From Onchocerca volvulus (lineage: Eukaryota; Nematoda; Chromadorea; Rhabditida; Onchocercidae): 64,000 bases of DNA. This document shows, piece by piece, positions 1 through 13,360 of the stretch (the stretch's first letter is position 1; each line of letters starts with the position of its first letter). The stretch covers positions 14,687,661 to 14,751,660 of the forward strand of contig HG738137.1 in assembly GCA_000499405.2 (NCBI GenBank), written 5' to 3'. The notes below the pieces were generated by a model. That model was not told the origin of the DNA. It did no database searches and was given only the letters and a program-made list of their open reading frames with translations. A program made the translations under genes and the position numbers.

Positions 1-3000
1 TTTGATAATGTTTCTTAAATGATTAGTCAGCATTATTGATCGATTATTTACTAAAAGTAGTAAATAGCAAATTTGAATAATGCAAAGGATAGTTGCAGTA
101 AACAACAATCTTGGAAATGATAGCTATTGTTGTTTTCTAACAAAGCTTCCTGATAAATTAAGCGATAATTATCTTTGAAAATTTGTCGGTAACTAATTTT
201 TAAATTTTTTTGAACTTTTCCGCTTTCATATATTTCCCTTATTTTCTTTTATAATCTCATTTTTCTTCCCAATTTTCAAGTTATCTGATATAGGTTAATC
301 AGTTCATTGATAACTTGCTAATCAAAAGATTACTTTAAATTCAAGTTAATTTTATTTTAAATTTACAAATTTCAATTTGTATCATCATTAACCGCAAACT
401 ATTATTTTTTTTTTTTTTCAAAAATGAACATGAAAAGTGGTTACTATTTGAAAAATTATTTGAGAAAAGTTAATAAAATTAAGTTATATAATTGATATAT
501 ATATTTTTTTGATTCCCATAATTTTATTCGCATTTTTTCTTCGCAATTTTCAAAATCAAGGATTTTATTCTCGGAATTAATTCCTTTCGTTTTTTTTTTC
601 CTCTTTTACAATTTGCTTCTTAATTTTAATTAGTTTTAATTGAGAAAAAAATTGCGAAAATTCTTTTTTTTTTACCGAATTATTTGCATTTTATTACAAT
701 TTTAGTTATTACGTAACTTTTTACCGCTTCATTTCTAAAATTTAAAATTTATTTTCAAAATTCAATTTTGTTCATTTTTTCCATCTCCTACATTTTATTT
801 CATAATTTTAGCTATTTTCAATAAAAAATAATTGCAAAAATTCTCATTTCAACGTGCATTGCTATAACCTTTTCTCAATTAATTTTTTTATAAATAAAAA
901 ATTTTTTCTGAAAATTTTCTTTTCATTTTACGTTTTATTTCGTAATTTTACTTATTTTCAAAAATAAAAAAAATAATTATAAAATCATTTTCTCATATTT
1001 TTTATCTCATCATTATTATATTCTTTCGTTATCTTTCCATTTCTGATCTCTTTTTATCAGTTTTTTTTTTTTTTTTTTTTAAATGATGATTTATGAGAAC
1101 AACTGACACTGACAGTAAACAACTGTTTCTGAGAAAGTTAATATCATTTATCTGATATACACTACTAAATGCCATCCAAATGTCGCCTCTTTCTATTTCA
1201 TTCAAGTTTGATGGATAAAAACTTTTTTTTTTCCTTTTTTTCCTATTCATATTTTTTGAAAATTTTCAATTTTTAGGATGTAAAATTTGATTGTATTTCA
1301 ACAAAAATTTGAATACTATATCTAATAATTATATACTTAATAAATAATTGATAAATGAAATTTTCACGAAAATTCTTCCCCAAAAACAAGACATTAATGT
1401 TCTTATCCATTTAATGTAAAACAAATATTGCTTATGTTTCAGCATTACTTTTTTTTGTCTTATTTTTAATAAATTTAAATTTAAATTTGCAATTCATAAA
1501 TTGTGTTTCCATTACAATTGATATACATATTTTTGAATTATAACTTTTGTTCTGCATTATAAATATTTTATTCGATGTCATTAATGAATTAATGTATTAT
1601 ATTAAATTCCATTATATATTATTAATTAATGGATGATTGAAATTTTCATTGAACTTTTACTGGAAATTCATGTATAAATGCATAAAATACAAATCCGAAA
1701 ATGTTAAATAAATATTATTGTATTTCGTCATTACTTTTTTTTTTTGTTAACTTTTTAATAGATATAAATTCACAATCAAAATTGTATTTGAATTATAAAT
1801 GTATATTCATGAGTTTTTTAATAAGTTTAAATTTGTAATTTTATAAATTATACTCCAATTAGAAATATTCATTATCGATAAATTTATAATTAATTATTAA
1901 TATCATGTAAATATTGTTGATTATTCAAATATGCATGTAAGATTTTCGGAATTAATTGCATAGAGTATCAGTTGTAAAGGTTGTAGTAATACAGCGTTAG
2001 TGACTTGTTGTTGTTGTTTGGCCATTAAATGACCAATGGTCATTTGACCATCTACCTGAATGACACCGTCCCTCATCTTTATCCTCCCTTCTCTACAACC
2101 TTTCTTCTAACTTTCAAGTTCACTACACTATATCATATCAGATTGCTTGATCTTTTGGTTCATTCCTTTTCCCTTCCAAAGATGACCAATTTCCGATAAA
2201 CACAAAATGATGCAAAGGTCGTACAAAAGGATGACACGAAGTTAGAATCTAAGGCGATATTTTATGGTATACATTAATTAATTAATTTATTACTCATTTC
2301 CCATCATTATATTAAGTATTTCTTGGGTATAAAATTTCATTGCCTAATTTGCTTGCAAAAATTTCATGATTAAATTATTCGAAAATTCAGTTTTTAAATC
2401 GAAATTTTCGAGCATTTTTTCAATTTTATATAAATTTAAATAAAAGTCGAGGTTTATCATTAATTTAAATCAAAATCGAAATTAAAATTTGATAAAAAAT
2501 TTCAAATTTATAACTATATAAAACAATGAATGATAATATAATAATACATTTTCACTATGATAAGTATTATTTAGATTTAGAATTTTATTTAATCTTCTCT
2601 TAAAAATTTCACAATTTAATTTGATTTTTAAATTACTTTTTAAGTATTCTTTTTCAACTGTTATATTGGATTTTCATTCATTGTTGTATAGCTATAAACA
2701 AGGAATTTTATATTAAATTTAGTTTCGAATTTTATTCAAATTCATACGATATTCTTATTCGAGCAAATCATTATTAGCATGATTTATATTAATTTGTTGA
2801 TGAAAATTTTATGGCTTAATTATTCGAAAATTCAATTTTAAAATTATTTTTCGAACATTTTTTCAATCATTACACCGTAGTTTCATTTGTTGCTATGCAG
2901 TTATCAACTAGAAATTTTGTGTTCAAATTCAATTTTGATTTTTATTTCAAATTCGAATACGATAAAATGCTTACAAATTATCTTGCTAAAACTTTTCATT

Positions 3001-3200
3001 GCTAACTAGAATTTGTGGTTTGGAAAAAAAGAAAGCTCATTTTTCTTTTTAAGCGATAGTTTCGCTAATCGATTACTTTAATTCAATGATTTAGCAATTT
3101 AGATGTTGAAATTTCCGTCGCAAAAGAATAATGATGATGTATATAGTTTGTATCGCCGATGATAGATTCGAAAATGCATTAATAGATTTCAAAAATTGCA

Positions 3201-3280
3201 AAAATTGAATTTAGTCCGAAAAAATTTCGAAATTACATTTGGAATGTAATTTCGAAATTTTTTCGACTAAATTCAATTTT
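3201..3280. repeat. Long near-perfect inverted repeat (hairpin)
   Basis: The left arm 3201-3239 and the right arm 3243-3280 are reverse complements over about 38 bp, with a single-base bulge (CCG versus CG) and a loop of three bases (TGG). The arms contain ATTTCGAAAT, itself palindromic. No coding frame covers it. It could be a MITE-like palindromic insertion or a transcribed hairpin; the loop is too tight for a typical microRNA precursor. Confidence 0.85.
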
Positions 3281-5936
3281 TTTCATTTCTCTCATCAAAC
3301 AAAGTGATGCATTCAAGCTTAATTGTGGACGCTATTTTTAGAGACAAATGACGTGACGGACTAAATTTAACTTTGATTGTGTCATAAAATGGAATAGTTT
3401 TTTCCCTTTAATTTTCTTTTTTTTTCGCTGTATTAAATTTTAAATAATTTATATTTTCTTCTTCCTTCTTTGCTATAACTTAGCTAATAAGAGAACATTA
3501 GAAAAACTTGAAATTCTTTTTGTAAAAAAAAAAGACTTTCCTGCGAAATTCGCAATCACTTTGGAAATTTTTTATTTGAGAGAATGCAACGCAACAATTC
3601 GGCAATTATTCTGAGGGGATTTTTTTATCACAATTACCTGAATTATTCGAAAAATTTTTATCAGGATTATCTTAATTCATTTAGTATAATGTTATTCGTG
3701 TATTTATTCGCTAATTATTTTGATTTTCTAGCTTAACAAAGAATTTGCAATTCCAGAAAATCCTATAATTTCATCCGTTATCTTGATAAATATCATCATA
3801 ATCGAAGAATTTATTGAGATATCTGGACTAACTTCCGAATCTATAATTCCGGAAGATTTCATGATTTCAGGGAATCCATTATCTCAGTGAATCTTACAAT
3901 CTCCGTAGAATTCATCAAGATCATCACCGGATTATCTTCTTACCAACTATTACTTAAATAGTAATTTTGATGATTAGATGTGCTGAAGAGTTGTTGTGAC
4001 ATAAAATATTTAATTTCTCATTTTATTCGACTGACTTATGAAGAATCGATTAACCTATAACAACTGGGAAACTTTATAAATTGTCTTAAATTCCTTTTTC
4101 AGTATTTAATTTCAATCGTAAAATTAGTTGAAAATTACGTTCATTACTTCTTTTTCCCCTAAAATCATCTTATCTTCATTCAATTAAAGTGATCAAAAAT
4201 TGATTTTAGACCAGAAAGTTTCTTGAATGATTTACTTATAAAATTTTGAAAAAATAAATTTCTTTCGAAGTTAAAATGAAATTTTTCTTTTTTCTACTTG
4301 TGCAAGAAACTTTCAATTTTTATTGACATTTCTGATCGAGAAAATAAGTTCAAAATATAAAAATATAAAAGAATTTGAGCTTTTAACAAGTTATTAAAAT
4401 CCTAACTACAACTGAAATGTAATTTTGTCATTAACAAAAATTTGAGGAAATTTTATAACAATTTTGATATTCTGTTCTAGAAGCAAAATTTTTGGGTAAC
4501 TAAAACTTTTCTAAATAATGTGTACAAATTGCATCATATAAGTTTTTCTCGCAAAGATAAAAGTAATGTAACAATGATGTTTTTTAAGATTTTACAAAAT
4601 TTTCCAATAAAAATTCTATCCAAATTCGGGAAATTCTGAATATTATTCTTGAGCAAAAGTTGCAATTTTTGCTGAAAATTCTTTCAAATAATTATTAAAT
4701 TTAAAAATAGATTGTATAGTAATTATTATTCGTTAAAAATTATTAAATATTCTGCCATTTGGCAAAATATTGAAAGCTTATTGACAAGCATAATTAAAAC
4801 TTTTATTAATGTATCAAATTGCTTCATTTCCATCAACATTACGCATAATGAATGAATATAAATTTGCGTTATCGATTAAAGCATTAATAAAATTCAGCAT
4901 TTTATCAAATTTCATAGATCTTTAAGATTGCGAATCTTGCATCGATTTTACTGTAGCTGAAAATTTTTTTATATAAAAAAAAATTAAATAGTAAGTTAAA
5001 TAATTTGAAAATTATTACATTAATTAATCTCAGCTAACCTTATTAATATATAAAAATAAAATCAATAAATTAGTACTTAAATTAAATTTCTCATGTAGTA
5101 TTTCTAACATATATCTATTAAATCGATTAAAAAAAAAAAAAAAAAATTACTAAAATAGTAAAATAATCAAATAATATGCAAATGATATGATGAAGAAAAA
5201 AATTGAAAAACAAACAAGGTTATTTTGAAAATGTTAGCAATAATAAAGCTGTTTCATATAGTTAAAATATTTTTTCAAACTTTTTAAAGTTGAAATATCT
5301 TTTGAAATTTCAAACTTCTTTTACAACTAACAAACAATGCTCTTATCTGTTTGATTATATGGCCAAACTAATGACAAATTATTCCACAAGGAATATATGA
5401 CAATAATTTTGCTACTTAACAATTCTTTCTTCCATCTCTTTCTGCTTATATCCTTTCCTGTCAACTAATCTGTGATCTTATTTTAAAAATGGAATTGTCA
5501 ATAATCGTGATAGTTGTTCTATTAATAGCAACAAGGATAGCAGTTAGCAGTAGTAGTAGTAGATGATTACTTGTTTTATTTTTAATTCGGAAAAAATTTT
5601 TATAATTTAAAAATTTAGAAAAATTTCTAGCTAATTTTTTGAATTTAAATTCAAAAAATGATGGTAATAAGAATGCAATAGTGGTAGTGTTAGCAATGAA
5701 AATTTATAGGAAATGCATTAAAAAAAATGATTGTTTATTTATTTTGTTTTCAATTTAGATACAATTTTGTGATCATAAAGTTTCAAAAAATTTTTTGTCA
5801 TTTCTGAAATCTAAATTTAAACTAATAATGATAACACAGCGATAATAGCAATAATAAAATAAATAATAACAGATGTAATGTTTGTCGTTATTATAATTTT
5901 TAGTAATTTAATAAAAATAAAAAAAAAATTCATTGA

Positions 5937-5993
5937 AACTAAACAGTTATTTTTCAAGTAAAAAAAATTACTTGAAAACTAATTGTTTAGTTT
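5937..5993. repeat. Imperfect inverted repeat
   Basis: Arms of about 25 bases (AACTAAACAGTTA... and ...TAATTGTTTAGTT) pair with two to three mismatches across an A-rich loop of seven to eight bases. It is followed at 6018-6058 by a direct duplication of the unit TTGGCAATTCTAAAAAATC. No function is assigned. Confidence 0.6.
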
Positions 5994-6216
5994 TAATTCC
6001 AAAAATTTAGCTTAAATTTGGCAATTCTAAAAAATCAATTTGGCAATTCTAAAAAATCCCTTTTTCATATTAAATTTGAATTATTCTGCAAGAAATTTTC
6101 TTTTTGATTACTAATTTTTGACAGAATTTCATTTTTTCCTTTTCTTTTTATATCATCAGGTCAGTATCTCATTTGAGATGAAAAGAATGAAATTCCAAAA
6201 ATGAATTAAAAATTTT

Positions 6217-6219
<3 letters not shown>

Positions 6220-6249
<30 letters not shown>
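6220..6249. repeat. (AT)n microsatellite
   Basis: An uninterrupted dinucleotide AT/TA run of about 30 bases. Confidence 0.95.
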
Positions 6250-6251
<2 letters not shown>

Positions 6252-7125
6252 ACGATGCAAGGATTAACAATATTATTTATCATTTATTAAATTTATTTCA
6301 CACTTTTTGTTACAAATTTAACTAATCCAATTTTTATATTGCAAATTTTGATATAATTTTTTGATTCGTGGATGAACAACTTTTGCAAGAGAATTGGAGT
6401 ATATAATTTCATCAAGAAAACTCGCCTGTTAAATTTTCAGCATATCATATTACTTTAAAATCCATTTTGTTAACTGTGTTTTACTTTGCAAATTAAATAA
6501 TGCTGTCATATTTGCAAGATTTTAAATTTTCTTTTCAAACCTATGCAAATATCAACTTAATCATCCAAAATAAATCATAACGAACTTTTTGTTTCAGTAA
6601 ATATTTCAAATAAAATAGTGCTATTTCAATTATGGTTAAGTACAGCTTCATACTGTTTTATCTTCCATTCTTTTTTTTTTTTTATTTCTAAATAAGCGCC
6701 AACAATTTTCAACTATTCTTAAAAGCAAACAAATAAAAGTTAAACCAAGACAACCATCTTTTTGTTTGTATAGTAGTGATGCTATTATTGGTAAGATATT
6801 TATGCTAAAGTGTCAAGTATTTTTACAACAATAATCGGTACCTGTAATCATGAATACCTTACTATTACCATAATTACTACTGTAAGATTATGTTTACACA
6901 GTAATTACTTGAATAAACAAATAACTGACATTTCATTACTAAACTGTTACTATTGTATATTTATCATGAAATTTGTTACTATCCATATCTCTTTATTGTA
7001 ATTTAAAAAAGTTTCATTTTATCAAATATTTTATAATCGATTAATATTTTATTTGTTAAACTTTTCAAATTAAGAGTATGCAATTGGTCAGCTAAAATTT
7101 TCACTTAAAATATTTTGATAATTAT

Positions 7126-7310
7126 TGTATATAAACAAAAATGTAAATGCTCGTTGCTTATTTGTTTCTTGCCAAACAACGTTTCAAATTCTTCACCGAT
7201 TGATTTGAAATTTTTTCTTATACAACATTGCATTCGAATAGGCGCGTGTTTAAGAATTTCATAACTAGCTGGAACCGTTCAGGCAAAACGTGGCCGTGTG
7301 GCCGTCTTCA
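7126..7310 (+). repeat. Helitron-like dispersed repeat, copy 1
   Basis: It begins TATATAAACAAAAATGTAAATG and carries the block shared with copies at 38818, 42482, 43325 and 43605: a CAACGTTTCAA motif, then CGATTGATTTGAAATTTT, then GCATTCGAAT followed by GCGCGTGTTT. The tail contains ACTAGCTGGA, also found at 42481. The start and internal order recall ends of non-autonomous Helitrons in invertebrates. Family assignment is inference; the repeat relationship is visible directly. Confidence 0.7.
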
Positions 7311-10300
7311 AATAGTGAAAAATACAATGTGAAATATTTTTAAATACGATTTCAATTTAGCAACAAATTGATATCAATAGCTTTCATGTTCTTGAAAAAT
7401 TTTAATAATAACTGTAAAAATCATAGCAATTTTTCATTTTTTTTTTTTTTAATTGAATTATTTTCAATGATCATTTTTTTTCCACTTGGAATATTTTCTT
7501 ATTTGTTTCATGTCGTTTTAAAATTTTGATTTGAAATAATTTTATCAATCGTTTTTTTTTTTTTTTAAATTTTCATATCAAAGAATATAAATATACTGTG
7601 CAAAATTCACAGTTTTCATTGCTTCAGAAATATTTGGAAATTCTGAAATTGTATAATATCAATTAAAATTTTTTTCATTCGCTATGTTTTTCATTTCTTT
7701 TTTTAGAAAAACTATAAATGTTCATCTTCAATAAGTCGCTTTGTTAAAAGCTTAGCAAAACAATAGCAAGCAGATGTTTTGCATTTAAGAGATCGAACAT
7801 TCACCGCCCATTATTGTTTTTGATCTATCAATTAGCAAAAGTATTCATCTATTCTTTTTTTTTTAATTATCTGATTTATTTTAAATTTGTCAGCATTTAC
7901 TGCTGATATTAGATTTTCATTTTTGCGTGTTTATTATGTATATGGTCAAAATTGATAATTAATTAACAAGTAATTTGAAGATTTAAACCTTATTTATTTT
8001 TTCCATTTAATCTTACCTAAAATAATCAATAAATTAATTTTGATTCTAATCATTCGCTAACATTAGATTGCTAAAATTTTTATATATATGTTAGAGGCGA
8101 AAGCTAATAATTAATAAGCGAATAATTGTAAATGCTCATTTAACTTAAATTATTAATTAAATCAATTGATAGATTTTGATTTTAATTTTTCACTAAAGAA
8201 CTAATATGATAACGGTCATGGAATTTGGATTCTTATAAATGTGTGTATAAACCGGTTTTGTGACAATGATACTACCTAATTAATTGATAAATTAACTGAT
8301 TTATCCGTCCATGCGTAAAAGCATACTATACTATGTATTATTAAAATTCAGTTTGATTAAAAGTAGCAGAAGAAAATTTCTCATTAATTATAATCCAACT
8401 AAACTCGTTTAAAGCCATTTCGAAGTAATAACTTAGTGACCATTCATTATCAACTTGTTATCAATTTGTCACTTATAATATCTTTACCGATATTTTTTTC
8501 ATTTATCCAATTTTGTCTAATAACTTTATTTCTCCTATTCTTTTTTCTATTCATTCTTTGTTTATTACTTTATTATTTATCCATTAAAACTATTATTTAT
8601 TTCTATTGTTTGTCCATTATAATTCAATTATGATTGAATTGTTTTCATTCGATCAAAAATTTAATTTATTAAAAATCTAATCTCAATATCGTATAGTTAT
8701 TCAAATATTAAAATATTTACGACTATGGATTTGGCTAAGTTATGACTAGCTATGTTAATTAGCTAGGCCAAGAAAATTTTGTTAGCTATGCTAATTGGTT
8801 GGATTAAACAACCATAACTTTCTTTTTATTATGAGCATCATGAAGTTCTTTCAGATTTTTTCCATATACTGCGAATTCATACCAAAAAAAAGAAAAACTA
8901 GACAAGTTATAATAATTAGTTATGAATTATTGATTAATTAATATATAAAACTTATTATTAGTAATGCTATTAAGTTTTAAATCTGTTTAAATGCAATGCA
9001 ATACTTGTTTCTTCATCGATGTCTTTTCGTTTTGCATCATTTCATATAATTCTTTATGTATTTTAAATAAATTCTCACAATAAAAAGAATTTCCTTCAAT
9101 TCATTTTAATAATAGTTAAATAATTTTGTAGTCTCATTTATTTTTTCACTTATAATACATAAAATTTATTTCACAAATAAGTTATCAAGCTTATCAGAGC
9201 AAAACTTCATCCTAAGTTTTATTTGTTGAGCATAAATTATTAAACTATTTTGCAAATGTTAAATTTAGGAAGTAAGAATAAAGCCAAGTTAAGATTATTA
9301 TTTTGTGGGTCAATTGATCTATTAGTACCTATCATTAAATATGAATGTCCAGATGATTACGATCAAAGAATACCGAATCAAATGATATTTAATTAATAGA
9401 TAAGTCCTTCGTTTTTTTTTTTTCGAATGAATGAAAACTTATTCAGGTGGAAATGAAATGATACAAAAAATTAATTGTTCGATTGAAATTTTTAAATTCA
9501 AATTAAAGAAAGAAAAATTATTCCATTCAAAAATTTGATACATTCCCAGTTTTAACATTTATATAAATAAATCATATTTGTGGTGAAACAACCATTAATT
9601 AAATATTTATCTTAAAATTATTTAATATTTCCATTCTGAATAATAAATATGATATCTTCTTTTATTCACCCTTCTTTCTCCATCTTGTTTTCTCTTTAAA
9701 CAAAAAAAGAAAAAAAAAAAGAAAAAAAACTTCGAATCAAAATAAAGTAAACTTATCATTTAACATTTCCATCAATTTTACTAACACATATTATTTTTTG
9801 ATAGAAAAACTGCACTTATTTGTTTCTTTAGTCCAAATTTTAAAATTCAAAATTAAACTCCAAAGAACAGAAAAAAAAAAAAATCAAAAAAGTGTATAAA
9901 TGAATTAATTATTTGCTTTCAAAATTATCACGGAAAAAGTTGCATTCATCACTTACAACATGCCATTTCACTGTTGATAATAGTATTTAATTGATTTATT
10001 AAATGACCAACCTAAATATTTTTATCTTTTTCTTTTCCAATTTATCAATTCCCCGTCATTTTTAATTCCATAAACCATTCTTCCTACCCATTTTTACCTA
10101 ATTTATCATTAACCTACCCGCCATCTATTTTCCCACATATCTCTTCTACCCCCTTAGTCCATATGTTTTGACTAATTACAGTGTCAGATGTTAATTAGGA
10201 CACAATATCCAATTATTCTATCTCTTTGATAATTATTCCTAATTTTATCCTAAATCATACTGTTCCGCTTATTGTACGAGAAAATTTATTAAACAAATTA

Positions 10301-12049
10301 CTCTTAATTACAATCGCTTCATACTTATCTCAAATAAACATGCTCAATCTTATCACTTTCTCAAATAAATATACTCAACCTTATCATTTCCTTATTGTAA
10401 GAGAAAAATTGTATGCTGCTTTGATGTTTACCAAATTTGGTGTAGAATAAGCTAAAAATGAGTAAATATTTTGAAAAAATGAATTTGAATATCAAGTTCA
10501 GATCTTCTTTCTTGACAGAATTTCAAATTTTTGTTTTCTTTTTAAATTATTCTTCAAGAAGATTATTTTTTTGTTTGATGAAATATAATTCGTATGAAAA
10601 ATGAAAACAAAAGTATAATGTAAAAAAAAAGGATTAACAGAAAAAAGGAAAAAAAAAGAGAATTTTAAAGAAACTGTAAAATTCAATAAATGAATTTGAA
10701 AAATTTATGCATAGATTTGAATTTTTGATTAAAATTTCAAATTTCTGTTTCATTTTCAAAATCTTAGCAGAAGAATACCTAATTATTCATTCTGTATATA
10801 ACAATTTTTCAGAAATAAAGAATGAAACGTATTAAAATTTAAAAGTCATAATTTTTCAAAATATTTTGCAGTCAATAAAAAAATATTCTTAGAATAAATT
10901 ATTACTTAAAATTAAAAAAAATAACTTTTTCTGCAAAGTTTTTCAGACTTTTGCTTGGATAATTCAATCATTTTCATCCCCAATTTTCATGCAGCAATTC
11001 AGCGCCTACGTTTTTGTTTAGTTCTGGAAGGTCAAGGGTCAAATGGACAATACAAATGTAATTATGCTGTGCTATGGTAGTTGTAGCTCATTAACAATAA
11101 GGACATGAATTACGACTTCATTCTTTTTTTTTTTTTTTTTTGCGATCATCTTTTAAAGTTTCTTTCATTTCATTAATTTCTTATCCTTATTTAGTTTCAG
11201 TATCATTCAGAATATATCAAATAATATGAAAATCAATTATATAGAAGTATTCATTAATATCATGCAATAATAAACAAAAAAAACAATAAGAAGACGAAAA
11301 TTTCATAAAAATACATTGAAATTTCCAAATAATCATGTCGAAAATTTTTATTAACAATACGAAAAATGCATTGATCAGAAAAAAAAAAAGAAAATTCAAA
11401 AATTTTCACCAATTTGTAAGTTTCAGAATTAAAATTTTTCTTATTGATGAAGTTTTGATAGAATAAAATTATAATTGTGGGGATAAATATTATGCAAAAA
11501 AATGGAATGGAAAAAAGAATTTCGGCGAAAATAAATAAGAACGAAGTTATCCTCGGCTACTAATCGAATTTAAACCAAAAAAAAAAAAAAAAAAAAGTAG
11601 TTGGTAAACATCATTTTTGCAATCCTTGAAATTATTTCTAAAATTTGAAAAAATATTTTTAAACTTATGCTATTTTTCGTAAATTCCGATTATCGTTCGT
11701 AATGGTGAAAATTAGTTCAAATATTTGCGAAATAATTCGCTTTTTTTTCCCTCATTAGTTGTTCAATTTAAAAAAAAATTTTGGATCTAAAAAAAAGGTC
11801 ACTTTTTCGAATCAAACGATCATTTTTTCCTCAATCAGCATCATAAAATTGTTAAATACCTATGCTAGGTTGAAGGTCATTATTGTGGTACCATTTTGTT
11901 GAATAGAGAGAATATGATTTTTGAGGTAATGAGGAGGAATTCATTGTGTTTGACTCGTTTTGTCCAACTTTCATTCATTCCGAATTAAATTCCCTAAATT
12001 CTCCTCCCTTTGTCATATTACGATTAAATATGTGAAAAAAAAAAATTTT

Positions 12050-12440
12050 AAAAGAGATATTGAATTTCATATAATCATTTTGTATTTCAATTTTCAATTC
12101 AATTTCATTTATTCATTAAATAAACTTTAAACAATAAGAAAATATAGATGAGATGTATGATTATTTAGTTTCATATAATCATTTTTTTTTTTTTGCTTTT
12201 CCGTCCAATTTTATTGAAATTTGTTGTTACTCAATTTCATATAATCATATTTTAATTTTATGCCATTATTTTAATTCTTTGTATTTTAATTCAGTTTCAT
12301 TTACGCATTAAATGCAGTGCCTTTAACAAGGCAGACGAATAAATGTGAATATTTGATTATTCAATTTCAAAATTTTTTTTTGAATTTCCCATTCCAATTC
12401 AATTTTATTTATTCATTTAATGTATTACTTCTAACTAATT
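12050..12440. repeat. Degenerate direct repeats
   Basis: The motif TTTCATATAATCAT recurs near 12065, 12170 and 12235. TTCATTTATTCATT-like segments recur near 12103, 12297 and 12396. This suggests several diverged units of roughly 65 to 120 bases. Nothing coding is seen. Confidence 0.5.
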
Positions 12441-13340
12441 AGTAGACGTGAATTCAGAAATTTTAATATATAATTTTTGTTCATATTAATCGAAATTTAT
12501 TAATTTTTTCATTTGAATGTATATCAAATAATATATATTTAAAAGTCTTTTTAAATTTTCCCTCTTTTTTTTGCTATCAAAAAAAAGAAAAAAAAATTAA
12601 TTTATTGATCCTATCATTGGAATCACTGAATTTACAACATGCTACATTCATTCTTAGAACTTGAATAATAAATTCACTTTTCTCCTATTTTTCATTATTT
12701 TCTTCCATCAAAATATCCTGCCATGTATCAATTGGAAATTTCAAATATATGTTAGAAATTTTTTAATATGCAAAAACAAATTCGTGCAGCGAACATTTTG
12801 TGAAACTTTTTAAGCAACAAATGCGTTTTGAAATTTCAAATCCCATGCCGATTTTTAAACTTTCTTTCGAATAAAAAAATTTGCGTTGTTTAATAAATTA
12901 TATTGTTGTATATATTGCATGATATGAAAAATTTCAAGAAATTTATAAGGTAGTTGTAAATTTTTTTAGTTTATCGAAATTTTTATCAATCATTAATTTA
13001 CTTCAATTAATTGCTGTGATTTTTTTCTTGAATTTCATTTAATCTATCGATTTAAAATAGTTGCAAAAAAAAAAAAAAGGACAAGAAGAAAAAATATCGG
13101 AAATTTATTGAGAACATTTCGAAATTTTGTATTGTACTACTATCGTGCTATTTTATTACCGTAGTTTTTGTTGTCGCATCACTTCATTACCATACAATTT
13201 CATTACCATGTTACTTGGTACTGTATCACTTTTCTACCGTACTATTATACCATCAAAGGAAGATGAAATTGAGATACTTTTGTTGGGATAACTTATTAGG
13301 TGATTATAATATGACTGATTGACAGCATTTTTCATTTAAT

Positions 13341-13345
13341 TTCAG
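13341..13345 (+). other. Probable trans-splice acceptor of FN3 gene
   Basis: A canonical nematode acceptor (AATTTCAG) ends 15 bases before the chosen ATG at 13361, with no upstream coding exon visible. That is the usual arrangement for SL1 addition in nematodes. Inferred from position only. Confidence 0.5.
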
Positions 13346-13360
13346 GACGAAATTTCCACG

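Larger units (their letters stand above)
1..13345. other. AT-rich intergenic region, no gene seen
   Basis: About 13 kb of A+T-rich sequence with many homopolymer runs. Short open frames (for example 6810-7001, 8436-8633 and 10226-10450 on +) have phenylalanine/isoleucine/leucine-rich compositions expected from AT-rich noise and no flanking splice structure, so none is called. A less AT-rich patch at 1980-2260 contains a short palindrome (AAATGACC...GGTCATTT near 2028) but no frame with gene-like codons. Recognisable contents are a long hairpin at 3201-3280, a smaller one at 5937-5993, an (AT)n run, a Helitron-like copy at 7126-7310 and degenerate repeats near 12060-12420. The 3' end may include the promoter of the FN3 gene. 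Confidence 0.7.
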
